Assembly: GCF_003481825.1 (NCBI RefSeq)
Contig: NZ_QULW01000004.1
Location: 124,001-188,000, forward strand
Origin: Clostridium sp. OM02-18AC
GTDB taxonomy: Bacteria; Bacillota; Clostridia; Lachnospirales; Lachnospiraceae
Reading direction: 5' to 3'
DNA length: 64,000 nt
The notes under the pieces are model-generated. The model worked only from the letters and a program-made list of their open reading frames with translations. It had not been told where the DNA came from and made no database searches. Shown here piece after piece: positions 1 to 8,297 of this stretch. Made by a program: the position numbers and the translations under genes. The stretch's first letter is position 1. Every line of letters starts with the position of its first letter.

Positions 1-11
1 AGGTTCCTTTC

Positions 12-1523
12 TTATCTCACGATATCCCCATCATCAAACACATCTCCACACTCTGGGCAGAATTTCGGCGGATGTGCCGGGTCTTCCGGTTCCCAGCCGC
101 ACTTATCGCACTTGTAAAGCAATGCGCCTGCTGGCTTCTTTGCACCGCAGTTGCTGCAGAATTTTCCTTTATTCAATGTTCCACAGGAGCAGGTCCATCC
201 GTCTGCATCTGCAGGCTTCGGAGAACCACACTCCGGACAGAACTTGCCCGTTGCCACAGTGCCGCACTTTGCGCAGGTCCAGCTTCCGGCAGGCTGCATC
301 TTCGGCTCTGGCTTCTTCGTGCCGCACTCCGGGCAGAATTTACCGCTTACGGTTGCTCCGCAGGTACAAGTCCATGTATCTGATGCGCCCGCCGGTGCAG
401 ACTGTCTGGCTGCAGGCTGCTGTCCTGGAGCGAACTGCTGTCCGTTCTGTCCAGCGCCAAACGCTTGTCCCTGCATCGGCTGTCCACCTCCAAACTGCTG
501 ATACTGTCCCTGCTGCCCCATCGCAAACAGATTCTGCGCACTTGTGCCGCCTGCACCATTCATCGCCATACCCATGCCCATAAATCCGGTCATGGCACCG
601 CCGCTGTTGGCTGCTGCCGCCTTCATGGCATCGATCTGACCGCCGACCAGACGGGCTGCCGCCGTGTTCGGGTTGGTCGTCATGGCATTCTCCTCCCACT
701 CGGTCAGCTTCTTTCTCTGCTCATCCGGAATGCTCAGGGAATTGATATTGACGGAATAAACTTCAATGCCACGTTTCTGCCGCCAGCTGCTGGAAAGGAC
801 CTCATTTAACGCATCCGAAATTTCCATGGTGTGCGCCGGAATCTCGTAATACTGGATCCTCTGCGCAGAAAGCTTTGCCAGCGCCGGCTGCAGGGCATTC
901 ATCATCTCGCTCTTTAAGCGGGCCGCGATCTCGTCGCTGTCGTAAGTATCTGTCACATTTCCGCACACATTCGTGTAAAACAGGATCGGATCGCAGATCC
1001 TATAGGTAAACAGACCATTGCAGCGAATGTCCACTGACAGTTTATAGCCCATCTCCTCACTCACGATCACGCGGAACGGAATCGGGGTTGCCGTTCCAAA
1101 CAGAATTTCTCCAAGTTCCTTGGTGTTGATGTAGTACACCCGCTGGTCCTTTGCTGTATCGCCGCCGTATGTAAAACGCCTGCCGATCAGCTTAAACGTT
1201 TCCTTGATGCTGTCTCCCAGGTTTCCGGTGAAAATACTCGGCTCGGTAGAGCTGTCATACGTGAATTCGCCCGGCTCTGCACAAACCTCTACTACCTTTC
1301 CCTGCTCCACGATCAACATGCACTGACCGTCTGCCACCGCAATGCCGCTGCCGTTGGAAATGACATTATCGTTTCCCTTTGTATTAGAAGAACGGGAAGA
1401 TGTGCGTTTCTGCCCCCGTTTCACCAGAATATCTTTCTCCAGGGCGTCGCAGTAGAAAAATTCCTTCCACTGGTCTGCCATGCTTCCCCTAAATGCCTCC
1501 GATGCTGCTCTGATCAGTCCCAT
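12..1523 (-). CDS. SPFH/Band 7 domain protein with four C-terminal zinc ribbons (YdjI/virion-core-like)
   Basis: The protein has 503 aa. Residues ~1-290 form an SPFH-like domain of the kind annotated as YdjI or 'virion core protein'; these are usually membrane-surface or stress scaffolds, and the exact role is unknown. A Gly/Gln/Met-rich low-complexity linker (~300-385) follows. The tail carries four tandem zinc ribbons of pattern W/Y-x-C-x(1-2)-C-G ... K-F-C-x-x-C-G. No transmembrane helix or signal peptide is visible, so a cytoplasmic, membrane-associated location is inferred. The start at 1523 is the first Met and has a purine-rich GGAGAT just upstream. The gene is monocistronic as far as seen and separated from htpG by repeat element A. 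The fold is fairly sure; the function is not. Confidence 0.8.
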   Translation of the reverse strand: MGLIRAASEAFRGSMADQWKEFFYCDALEKDILVKRGQKRTSSRSSNTKGNDNVISNGSGIAVADGQCMLIVEQGKVVEVCAEPGEFTYDSSTEPSIFTGNLGDSIKETFKLIGRRFTYGGDTAKDQRVYYINTKELGEILFGTATPIPFRVIVSEEMGYKLSVDIRCNGLFTYRICDPILFYTNVCGNVTDTYDSDEIAARLKSEMMNALQPALAKLSAQRIQYYEIPAHTMEISDALNEVLSSSWRQKRGIEVYSVNINSLSIPDEQRKKLTEWEENAMTTNPNTAAARLVGGQIDAMKAAAANSGGAMTGFMGMGMAMNGAGGTSAQNLFAMGQQGQYQQFGGGQPMQGQAFGAGQNGQQFAPGQQPAARQSAPAGASDTWTCTCGATVSGKFCPECGTKKPEPKMQPAGSWTCAKCGTVATGKFCPECGSPKPADADGWTCSCGTLNKGKFCSNCGAKKPAGALLYKCDKCGWEPEDPAHPPKFCPECGDVFDDGDIVR

Positions 1524-1580
1524 ACGCGTATCTCCTTCCGCAATCTGTTTTCTTCATTCTACCATAACTTCTCCCATATA

Positions 1581-2137
1581 AACAATATCGCACAGTAAAT
1601 ATCAATAAGTCCGAAAGCCCCCGCCCCGCCATGCGTAACCGCATTCACGCGAATTTTCGCCCGTTTTGCTCCGCCGCCTATTGACCGTTCCTCCGCTAAC
1701 TCGCTCACTGCGTTCGCTCAGACAGAGCTCCGAAACGGTCACTATGCTCACAAAACGGGCAAAATTCGCTAAAAGAATGCGCTTACGCATGGCGGGGCTG
1801 GGGCTTCCTACTATACTGGCTCCATTACATATAAAAAACCTGCAACCATTACTGAAACGGCGAAAATAGGATAACTATCGGCCAAATCAGTAATGGTTGC
1901 AGGTTTTTTCGTACGCAGCGGTGTCAATAAAGTAGGGCGTGTATGAGTCTGACTTCTGGAATTTTCAACATATCAGTTGTTTCGCCTCTTGAGGACACAT
2001 GTCCGAATGCAGCGGATGTAATCCGATGCAGGCGAACATGTGTCAGCGAAAGCAAGCGAACAACGATATGGGAAAATGGAGGAAGTCAGACTCGTACACG
2101 CCCGGACCTTCTAATCGACTTACTGTGCTAAATTGTT
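1581..2137. repeat. Composite structured repeat, element A
   Basis: This ~557-bp element is bounded by imperfect terminal inverted repeats: AACAATATCGCACAGTAA at 1581-1598 and TTACTGTGCTAAATTGTT at 2120-2137. Inside are three nested inverted-repeat modules: M1 (1611-1809, a long hairpin with a GC-rich outer arm), M2 (1833-1909, terminator-like) and M3 (1935-2103, ~22-bp outer arms). The right terminus overlaps the htpG stop codon. A near-identical copy lies inverted at 16719-17274 and a diverged partial copy at ~63848-64000. Short ORFs inside are by-products of the palindromes. It fills the whole 612-bp gap between htpG and the SPFH gene apart from the immediate promoter of the latter. No transposase is present; a MITE-like or structured-RNA repeat is possible. 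Confidence 0.85.
1833..1909. terminator. Bidirectional terminator hairpin (module M2 of element A)
   Basis: A near-perfect stem of ~17 bp (CCTGCAACCATTACTGA and its complement) is flanked by A6 on the left and T6 on the right, so it can terminate transcription on either strand. It probably ends the htpG transcript. Confidence 0.75.
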
Positions 2138-4136
2138 ACTTCTCAGCGAGCATCATCATAATCTCATTGGTGCGTGCCACGAATCCGGTCATGCGCTCCG
2201 GGCTTAAGCTGCCGTGTGCCAGCAGAGCCAAGTCGTAGAGCTGCTCACAGATCTTGTTGGTGTTCTCGCCGTCTCCGTGATTCAGGACATACTGTACCAG
2301 CTTGTTGTTTGCGTTTAAGACGAGGGTCTCGCCTGAGCCGCCAAACATAGACGGATCCATACCGTACATGTTGTACATCTTCATCATATCCTGCATACGG
2401 CGGGTTTCCTCGGATACAGTCAGCATGGAGGAGATGTTCTCATCTTTCAGCTTTTCCACCTTGATCTCCAGCTTGTCGTTGCCGAGTGCTTTCTTGAAGG
2501 TCTCGGTCAGGGTTTCGGAAGTTTTCTTGAATTCTTCGTCATCTTCCTTAACTTCTTCCTTGAAGGTGCTGTTTAAGTCTGCATCGATACGCAGGAACTT
2601 TAAGCCCTCGTTCTTCTGCTCTAAGTGACCAATGAACGGGCTGTCGATGCTGTGCGGCAGGATGACAGCGTCCAGGCCTTCCTTCTTGAACATGTTGATG
2701 TACTGGCTCTGCTCCTTCTCGTCGGTTACATAGAAGACGGTGTTCTCATGCTTCTCTTTGTTCGCCTCCAGGCAATCCTTTAAGGTTAAGTACTTGCCGT
2801 CCAGGTTCTTAAAGAGGATGTAGTCGTTCATCTTCTCTGCGAATTTCTCATCCTTGATGCAGCCGAATTTGATGAACGGAGCGATGTCATCCCAGTATTT
2901 CTCGTAGTTTTCACGGTCGGTCTTGCACATACCACTTAACTTATCGGCTACCTTCTTGGTGATGTAGTCGGAAATCTTCTTTACAAATCCATCGTTCTGC
3001 AGGGCACTTCTGGAAACGTTCAGTGGCAGATCCGGGCAGTCGATGGCGCCCTTTAACAGCATTAAGAATTCCGGAATGACTTCCTTGATGTTATCGGCAA
3101 TGAATACCTGGTTGTTGTACAGCTTAATAGTTCCCTCGATGGAATCGTACTCGGTGTTGATCTTCGGGAAGTACAGGATACCCTTTAAGTTGAACGGATA
3201 ATCCATATTTAAGTGGATCCAGAACAGCGGCTCCTTGTAGTCGTGGAAAACCTTGCGGTAGAAGTCGCGGTACTCCTCGTCGGTGCACTCGTTCGGATGC
3301 TTGCTCCAAAGCGGGGTGGTGTCGTTTAATGCAACCGGGCGTTTGAGAATTTTGTATTTCTCTTTTGCAGGCTCGGTCTCAACGGTCTCTTTCTCGCCGT
3401 TCTCGTTTTCTTTTTCTTCAGTCTTGGCTGGCTCTACAATGGTCTCGATGATGGTGTCCTTGTCCGTCAGCTCGTCCTTCTCGATGGTCTCATACTGCGG
3501 CTCTGCCTTCTCGTTGTTTAAGAAGATCGGCACTGGCATGAAGGAGCAGTATTTCTCCAGGACCTCTCTTGCGCGGTACTCGTTGGAAAACTCATAGCTG
3601 TCTTCATTTAAGTACAGGGTAATGGTGGTTCCCTGCTCTGCTTTCTCGCCGTCCTTCATCTCAAAGGTAAAACCGCCCTCGGACTCCCAGTGAACCGGCT
3701 TGCTGCCCTCTTTGTAGGAAAGGGTATCAATGGTCACCTTGTCCGCTACCATGAATGCGGAATAGAAGCCTAAGCCGAAATGACCGATGATCTGGTCCTC
3801 ATTGGCTTTGTCTTTGTATTTCTCCAGGAAATCCTGTGCGCCGGAAAATGCGATCTGGTTGATGTACTCTTCTACCTCAGCCTCAGTCATACCAAGACCG
3901 TTATCGGTGATGGCAATGGTCTTGTCGTCCGGGTTTACGGTAACCTGTACCTTGTACTCCATATTCTCCGGCTTGGTGTACTCGCCCATCAGTTCCAGTT
4001 TCTTTAACTTGGTGATGGCATCGCAGCCGTTGGAAACCAGCTCGCGATAGAAAATGTCGTGGTCGGAATACAGCCACTTTTTAATGATCGGGAATATATT
4101 TTCACTGTTAATCGATAAATTACCTGTTCTGCTCAT
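2136..4136 (-). CDS. htpG: Molecular chaperone HtpG (Hsp90)
   Basis: This is an ATP-dependent cytosolic chaperone of 666 aa. The GHKL ATPase domain (~1-205) shows the ELVSNGCDAI, DNGLGM and GHFGLGFYSAFMV motifs; the middle and C-terminal dimerisation domains follow. The ATG at 4136 was chosen because AAGGAG lies 8 nt upstream; the GTG nine bases earlier sits against that site. Residues ~208-262 hold a highly charged Glu/Lys-rich linker between the N and middle domains, of the kind known from eukaryotic Hsp90 and absent from E. coli HtpG. Regulation by HrcA is indicated by an upstream CIRCE element. The gene ends inside the terminal repeat of element A. Confidence 0.96.
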   Translation of the reverse strand: MSRTGNLSINSENIFPIIKKWLYSDHDIFYRELVSNGCDAITKLKKLELMGEYTKPENMEYKVQVTVNPDDKTIAITDNGLGMTEAEVEEYINQIAFSGAQDFLEKYKDKANEDQIIGHFGLGFYSAFMVADKVTIDTLSYKEGSKPVHWESEGGFTFEMKDGEKAEQGTTITLYLNEDSYEFSNEYRAREVLEKYCSFMPVPIFLNNEKAEPQYETIEKDELTDKDTIIETIVEPAKTEEKENENGEKETVETEPAKEKYKILKRPVALNDTTPLWSKHPNECTDEEYRDFYRKVFHDYKEPLFWIHLNMDYPFNLKGILYFPKINTEYDSIEGTIKLYNNQVFIADNIKEVIPEFLMLLKGAIDCPDLPLNVSRSALQNDGFVKKISDYITKKVADKLSGMCKTDRENYEKYWDDIAPFIKFGCIKDEKFAEKMNDYILFKNLDGKYLTLKDCLEANKEKHENTVFYVTDEKEQSQYINMFKKEGLDAVILPHSIDSPFIGHLEQKNEGLKFLRIDADLNSTFKEEVKEDDEEFKKTSETLTETFKKALGNDKLEIKVEKLKDENISSMLTVSEETRRMQDMMKMYNMYGMDPSMFGGSGETLVLNANNKLVQYVLNHGDGENTNKICEQLYDLALLAHGSLSPERMTGFVARTNEIMMMLAEK

Positions 4137-4293
4137 AGCTAACACTCCTTTTCCATTCTAAAGCAGGGCATCTTTGGTTCCATGCTCCGAAAGTTCCCGG
4201 CACATGGGATGATAATTCGTTCCTGTCCACGCATGCGTGCCCGGCAACGAAAAGTCGGAATTCCATTCCTGTTTTCGCCCTTGTCATAACGGT

Positions 4294-4322
4294 ATTTTAA
4301 TACCTTAGAATCGAAAAGTCAA
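4294..4322 (-). promoter_or_regulatory. htpG promoter
   Basis: Read on the minus strand, TTGACT (4317-4322) and TAAAAT (4294-4299) are separated by exactly 17 bp, a good sigma-A promoter. The start point would fall near 4286, giving an untranslated leader of ~150 nt before htpG. Confidence 0.75.
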
Positions 4323-4329
4323 TAAAAAA

Positions 4330-4356
4330 TCAGCACTCATTTGTGTTGAGTGCTAA
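4330..4356. promoter_or_regulatory. CIRCE operator (HrcA binding site)
   Basis: TCAGCACTC-N9-GAGTGCTAA matches the CIRCE consensus TTAGCACTC-N9-GAGTGCTAA with one mismatch. It lies immediately upstream of the -35 box of the htpG promoter. The rest of the 4137-4497 gap holds only the htpG leader and the terminator of the sugar transporter operon. Confidence 0.9.
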
Positions 4357-4438
4357 TAATTTATACTTTTTTTATTTTTCTCCAAACTCAATTCAACGTG
4401 AAAAGTAGGTAGATTTCCCGATATACGAGGAAAGCCAA

Positions 4439-4475
4439 GCGGCCGGTTTCTGATTTCTCACCAGAAACCGGCCGC
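4439..4475 (-). terminator. Hairpin after the sugar ABC operon
   Basis: A perfect 14-bp stem (GCGGCCGGTTTCTG and complement) with a 9-nt loop lies 23 nt past the yjfF-like stop. The T tract that follows is weak (TTGGCTTTCC), so termination may be partial. Confidence 0.6.
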
Positions 4476-4497
4476 CATCATATCATTCACCTATCGT

Positions 4498-5511
4498 TTA
4501 ATCTTTCTTTTTAATCATAGCAAGTACGGACTGCAGCACGATGAAGAAGCACAGGAGTGCTGCGATCGTGATACGGGTCCACCAGGAGGATAAGGTTCCC
4601 TGGAAGGTAATGAATGCCTCGATCGTTGCCTTGATCAGAACACCGAACAGGGTTCCGATCACGTTGCCGACACCACCGGTTAAGAGGGTGCCGCCGATAA
4701 CGGAAGATGCGATCGCATCCATCTCAAAGCCTTTTGCCTGCTCCACGAAGCCGCCCAGGGTATTTAAGCAGAACAGGATACCGCCGACTCCGCAGAGGAA
4801 TCCGTCCAGCACATACGCTTTTAATTTCACGCGGCGTACATTTAAGCCCATCATCAGGGCGGACTGCTCATTGCCGCCGACTGCGTAGATGCTGCGGCCA
4901 AATTTGGTATAACGCAGCATGATAAACGCAAGGATCAGAATGATCAGCGCGATCACAACGGTCGGGTAAATGTACGGATAGATCATGACGCCCTTCCGGT
5001 TTACGTAGCCGCCAAACGGAAGGTAGATCTTGGCTTTTGCCCATGCCATGAAAGTTTCATTGGTAATACTGATCATGTCCTTGGAGATGATCGCGGTCAT
5101 ACCTCTGGCAAAGAACATTCCGGCCAGGGTCACAATGAATGGCTGGATATCCATATAAGCTACTAAAAATCCCTGCACCAGTCCAAATACGATACCGGTT
5201 ACCAGCACGATGATGACGGCCGGGACTGCACCGATCTGTGCACGCTCCATCATCCAGGCCAGCATCATGCAGGCCATCGCTACAAACGAGCCGACGCTGA
5301 TATCAATGCCACCGGTGATCATGACGGTGGTCATGCCGACACCAATGACGATCAGTCCGGCATTGGAGATAAACAGGTTTAAGAAGTTCTGGGTCTTTGC
5401 AAAGCCCTGCTCTTTAAAAACAATACATCCGATGGCATACATAACAAAGAACAATACGATCGTGATCAGCAAAAGGAAGCTGGTCTGGTTCAGCTTTTTT
5501 TTCTGTTTCAT
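4498..5511 (-). CDS. Sugar ABC transporter permease, YjfF-like
   Basis: This is an integral membrane permease of the RbsC/YjfF family (BPD_transp_2), 337 aa with about nine hydrophobic helices; the family signature region includes ...GGIDISVGS near residue 70. It should pair with the adjacent YtfT-like permease as a heterodimeric channel energised by the duplicated ATPase. Its ATG overlaps the preceding permease stop by one base (TAATG), indicating translational coupling. In E. coli the YtfQRT-YjfF system imports galactofuranose; the substrate here cannot be read from the sequence. Confidence 0.88.
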   Translation of the reverse strand: MKQKKKLNQTSFLLLITIVLFFVMYAIGCIVFKEQGFAKTQNFLNLFISNAGLIVIGVGMTTVMITGGIDISVGSFVAMACMMLAWMMERAQIGAVPAVIIVLVTGIVFGLVQGFLVAYMDIQPFIVTLAGMFFARGMTAIISKDMISITNETFMAWAKAKIYLPFGGYVNRKGVMIYPYIYPTVVIALIILILAFIMLRYTKFGRSIYAVGGNEQSALMMGLNVRRVKLKAYVLDGFLCGVGGILFCLNTLGGFVEQAKGFEMDAIASSVIGGTLLTGGVGNVIGTLFGVLIKATIEAFITFQGTLSSWWTRITIAALLCFFIVLQSVLAMIKKKD

Positions 5512-6572
5512 TATGCAGCCTCCTTTCCTGCGTTCATCTGCGCGTCTTTTTTCTGTGCGAGGGACTTACGCCATTTCGCAAAGCCCGGGGACTGAAGGGC
5601 CACGATGATGACTACCACGATTGCCTTGTAGACCGGAACCTGGTCCGATGAAACGTGCATGGCGTAAAGGGTGGTCGTCAGCGCCTGGATCGTATAAGCA
5701 CCAATGATCGAGCCTGCCAGTGAGAATTTACCACCGCCTAAGGAGTTCCCGCCGATCGCTACGGCCAGGATCGCATCCAGCTCCATGTTCAGACCGATGT
5801 TGTTTGCATCTGCAGAGTAGATACGGCTGGAAGCGATCAGACCGGCCAGACCGGAGCAGATTCCACAGAATGCATATGTAAGGAAGACGATCATCGTTGA
5901 TTTGATGCCGACCAGCCTGGAAGCCTTTGCATTGATGCCGACAGACTGGATATACAGGCCGAGCGCCGTCTTCTTTAAAATCAGCGATGTCACGATCACC
6001 ATAAGCATCGCCACAATGAACGGGGTCGGTACCGGAACATGCGGAAGGAAGCTTCCTAATACCTTGTAACTTTCCACACGCACGTAGGTGATCTGACCGT
6101 CGGTGATCAGCTGTGCGATTCCGCGGCCTGCTGTGAACATGATCAGGGTTGCCACCATCGGCTGGATCTTTAATTTTGCAACCAGGACACCGTTAAAGCA
6201 TCCGATCAATGCGCCGATCACAAGGGCTGCGAGGAAACCAAGGATCAGCGGGCATGCATATTCGGTTGCCGCGCGCTCACCGCCAGTCAGAAGGTTACAG
6301 CATACCGCTGCACTCACTGCCATGATCGCACCTACAGAAATATCGGTACCTGCGGAAGCCGATACCACCAGGGTCATGCCGATCGCCAGGATCACAAGCT
6401 CGGATGCGCGGTTGATGATATCAATGATATAGCCGTAAAGAACGCCGTCACGGACTGAGATTGCAAAGAAGTCCGGCGTTGTCATGACGTTGACGAAAAG
6501 AACGAGCGCCAGGCAGAAGATCGGCAAAAACAATCTCTGCGATGTCAGTTTTTTGATATTGAATTCTTTCAT
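5511..6572 (-). CDS. Sugar ABC transporter permease, YtfT-like
   Basis: This 353-aa multi-helix permease belongs to the RbsC/YtfT family, with the conserved SAGTDISVGAIMA segment near residue 75 and a GGGKFSLAGSIIGA segment toward the C-terminus. It starts 2 nt after the ATPase stop and overlaps the YjfF-like start, so all three membrane and energy subunits are co-translated. It belongs to the membrane complex that receives sugar from the lipoprotein encoded at 8298-9377. Confidence 0.88.
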   Translation of the reverse strand: MKEFNIKKLTSQRLFLPIFCLALVLFVNVMTTPDFFAISVRDGVLYGYIIDIINRASELVILAIGMTLVVSASAGTDISVGAIMAVSAAVCCNLLTGGERAATEYACPLILGFLAALVIGALIGCFNGVLVAKLKIQPMVATLIMFTAGRGIAQLITDGQITYVRVESYKVLGSFLPHVPVPTPFIVAMLMVIVTSLILKKTALGLYIQSVGINAKASRLVGIKSTMIVFLTYAFCGICSGLAGLIASSRIYSADANNIGLNMELDAILAVAIGGNSLGGGKFSLAGSIIGAYTIQALTTTLYAMHVSSDQVPVYKAIVVVIIVALQSPGFAKWRKSLAQKKDAQMNAGKEAA

Positions 6573-6574
6573 AG

Positions 6575-8092
6575 TTACTGCCCCCCTGCGATCGTTGTCA
6601 TAATGGAAGCCTGGTTCATCTCCGCGCCGCTCAGTTCTCCGACCTTCGCGCCGTCACGCAGGACGATCATGCGGTCGCAGGTACGCAGCATTTCTTCTAC
6701 CTCGGAAGAGATGAATACAACTGCCATTCCTTTTTCTGCCAGTTCCACGACCAGCTTCTGGATCTCGGTCTTGGTTCCGACATCGATGCCTCGTGTAGGC
6801 TCGTCCAGAACCAGGAAATCCGGGTTGGTCAGCAGCCATCTGCCGATGATTACCTTCTGCTGGTTTCCACCGGACAAGGATTTGATCGGTGTTTCCCGGC
6901 TGGCTGTCTTGATCTGAAGCATGTCGATGTATTTGTCGGTGTATTCCTCCTGCTGCTTTCTGCTTAACAGATGGAAGATTCCCTGCTTTGCCTGAAGTGC
7001 GATAATGAGATTTTCCCTTACCGACAGATCAGCGATGATGCCTTCGTTTTTCCGGTCTTCCGGCAGGTATGCCATTCCACGGTTCATGGAATCCAGCGGA
7101 TGTCTGGAGATCAGTTTCTCTCCTTTTACTTCCAGTTCACCGGTGTCCGGTTTTTCTGCGCCATAGATCACGCGGACGGTCTCGGAACGTCCGGAACCAA
7201 GCAGTCCGGTCAGACCAATGACTTCGCCTTTGCGGATGACCAGATCGAACGGCTTGATGTAGCCTTTCTTTCCGACACCTGCCGCTTTGATGACAATGTC
7301 AGCGCCATCGAAGTTTCGTTCTTCTTCTCCGCTGTGCTTGATCGCAGCCAGATCGTCGAAGTCTTTGCCCATCATCTTTGCTACCAGCTGGAAACGCGGC
7401 AGCTCTGCAGTCGTAAACTGTCCGACCAGCTGTCCGTTTCGAAGTACCGTGATCTTATCGCAGACCGCATAGACCTGCTCCAGGAAATGCGTGACAAAAA
7501 TGATTCCTACGCCTTCGCTCTTTAATTTCCGCATCAGAACGAACAGCTTTTCTACCTCATTGTCATCCAGGGAAGAGGTCGGCTCATCCAGGATCAGGAC
7601 CTTCGCAGACATATCCACGGCCCGCGCGATCGCGATCATCTGCTGGATTGCGATGGAATAATGGTCGATCGTCTGTGTGACATCGGCATTGATATCCAGA
7701 CTTTTCAACAGCTCTCCTGCTCTCTTATTCATGGTCTTCCAGTCGATCAGACCGCCCTTTCTCGGCTCTCTGCCGATAAAAAGATTCTCTGCGACGGAAA
7801 GGTTCGGACAGAGGTTTACCTCCTGATATACCGTGCTGATTCCTCTCTGCTGTGCCTCCTGAGGGCTCCGGTTTACTACAGGCTGATCGAATCCGTCGAT
7901 CATGATCTGTCCTGTCTCAAATTCCTCCACGCCTGTCAATACCTTGATCAGGGTAGATTTTCCCGCACCATTTTCCCCCATGAGTGCGTGGATCTCACCC
8001 TTTTTCAGTGTAAAATCCACATTCTGCAGAGCTTTTACGCCCGGGAATGTTTTATAAATCCCTCTCATTTCAAGAACTGATCCTTGTTCCAT
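6575..8092 (-). CDS. Sugar ABC transporter ATP-binding protein, duplicated (YtfR/RbsA-like)
   Basis: The 505-aa protein carries two fused ABC ATPase domains. The first has Walker A GENGAGKST near residue 40 and Walker B LILDEPTSSLDD. The second has a degenerate P-loop (GLLGSGRSE), signature LSGGNQQK and Walker B LVLDEPTRGID, as usual for RbsA/MglA/YtfR. The start at 8092 is preferred because AGGAGG lies 10 nt upstream; the in-frame ATG at 8113 would place the Shine-Dalgarno inside the gene. It powers the two downstream permeases at the inner face of the membrane. Confidence 0.9.
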   Translation of the reverse strand: MEQGSVLEMRGIYKTFPGVKALQNVDFTLKKGEIHALMGENGAGKSTLIKVLTGVEEFETGQIMIDGFDQPVVNRSPQEAQQRGISTVYQEVNLCPNLSVAENLFIGREPRKGGLIDWKTMNKRAGELLKSLDINADVTQTIDHYSIAIQQMIAIARAVDMSAKVLILDEPTSSLDDNEVEKLFVLMRKLKSEGVGIIFVTHFLEQVYAVCDKITVLRNGQLVGQFTTAELPRFQLVAKMMGKDFDDLAAIKHSGEEERNFDGADIVIKAAGVGKKGYIKPFDLVIRKGEVIGLTGLLGSGRSETVRVIYGAEKPDTGELEVKGEKLISRHPLDSMNRGMAYLPEDRKNEGIIADLSVRENLIIALQAKQGIFHLLSRKQQEEYTDKYIDMLQIKTASRETPIKSLSGGNQQKVIIGRWLLTNPDFLVLDEPTRGIDVGTKTEIQKLVVELAEKGMAVVFISSEVEEMLRTCDRMIVLRDGAKVGELSGAEMNQASIMTTIAGGQ

Positions 8093-8187
8093 AAAAGCTT
8101 TGCCTCCTATCATTTCATCTTGCCTGCTCCAAACGTTGTTACTACTCCTCGAAAAACGAACAGCCCTATTTCCAATCCCATAAAGTC

Positions 8188-8231
8188 AAAAAGTGCAGAA
8201 CCGGAAGCCTACGCCTCCGGCTCCGCACTTT
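8188..8231 (-). terminator. Attenuating hairpin between binding protein and ATPase genes
   Basis: On the minus strand a stem of ~18 bp (AAAGTGCGGAGCCGGAGG pairing with its near-complement) is followed by TTTTT. It lies 67 nt after the binding-protein stop and before the ATPase gene, so it probably sets a higher level of binding protein than of membrane subunits. Confidence 0.75.
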
Positions 8232-8297
8232 GTATTCTTCCTGACGGAACTCACGTTTCTTTTGCCATTCCGCTCAATTCCGGATGGGTGTTTCTAA

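Noticed and set aside
12..1523. Phage structural gene, because relatives are called virion core protein
   Set aside because: The name comes from distant similarity; the protein is an SPFH/zinc-ribbon cellular protein and no other phage gene is near.
1602..2238. Several 60-80 aa ORFs in element A, repeated identically in element B (for example 1666-1869 and 16986-17189)
   Set aside because: They lie inside palindromic modules, occur on both strands, resemble no protein and lack ribosome sites; their identity follows from the DNA repeat.
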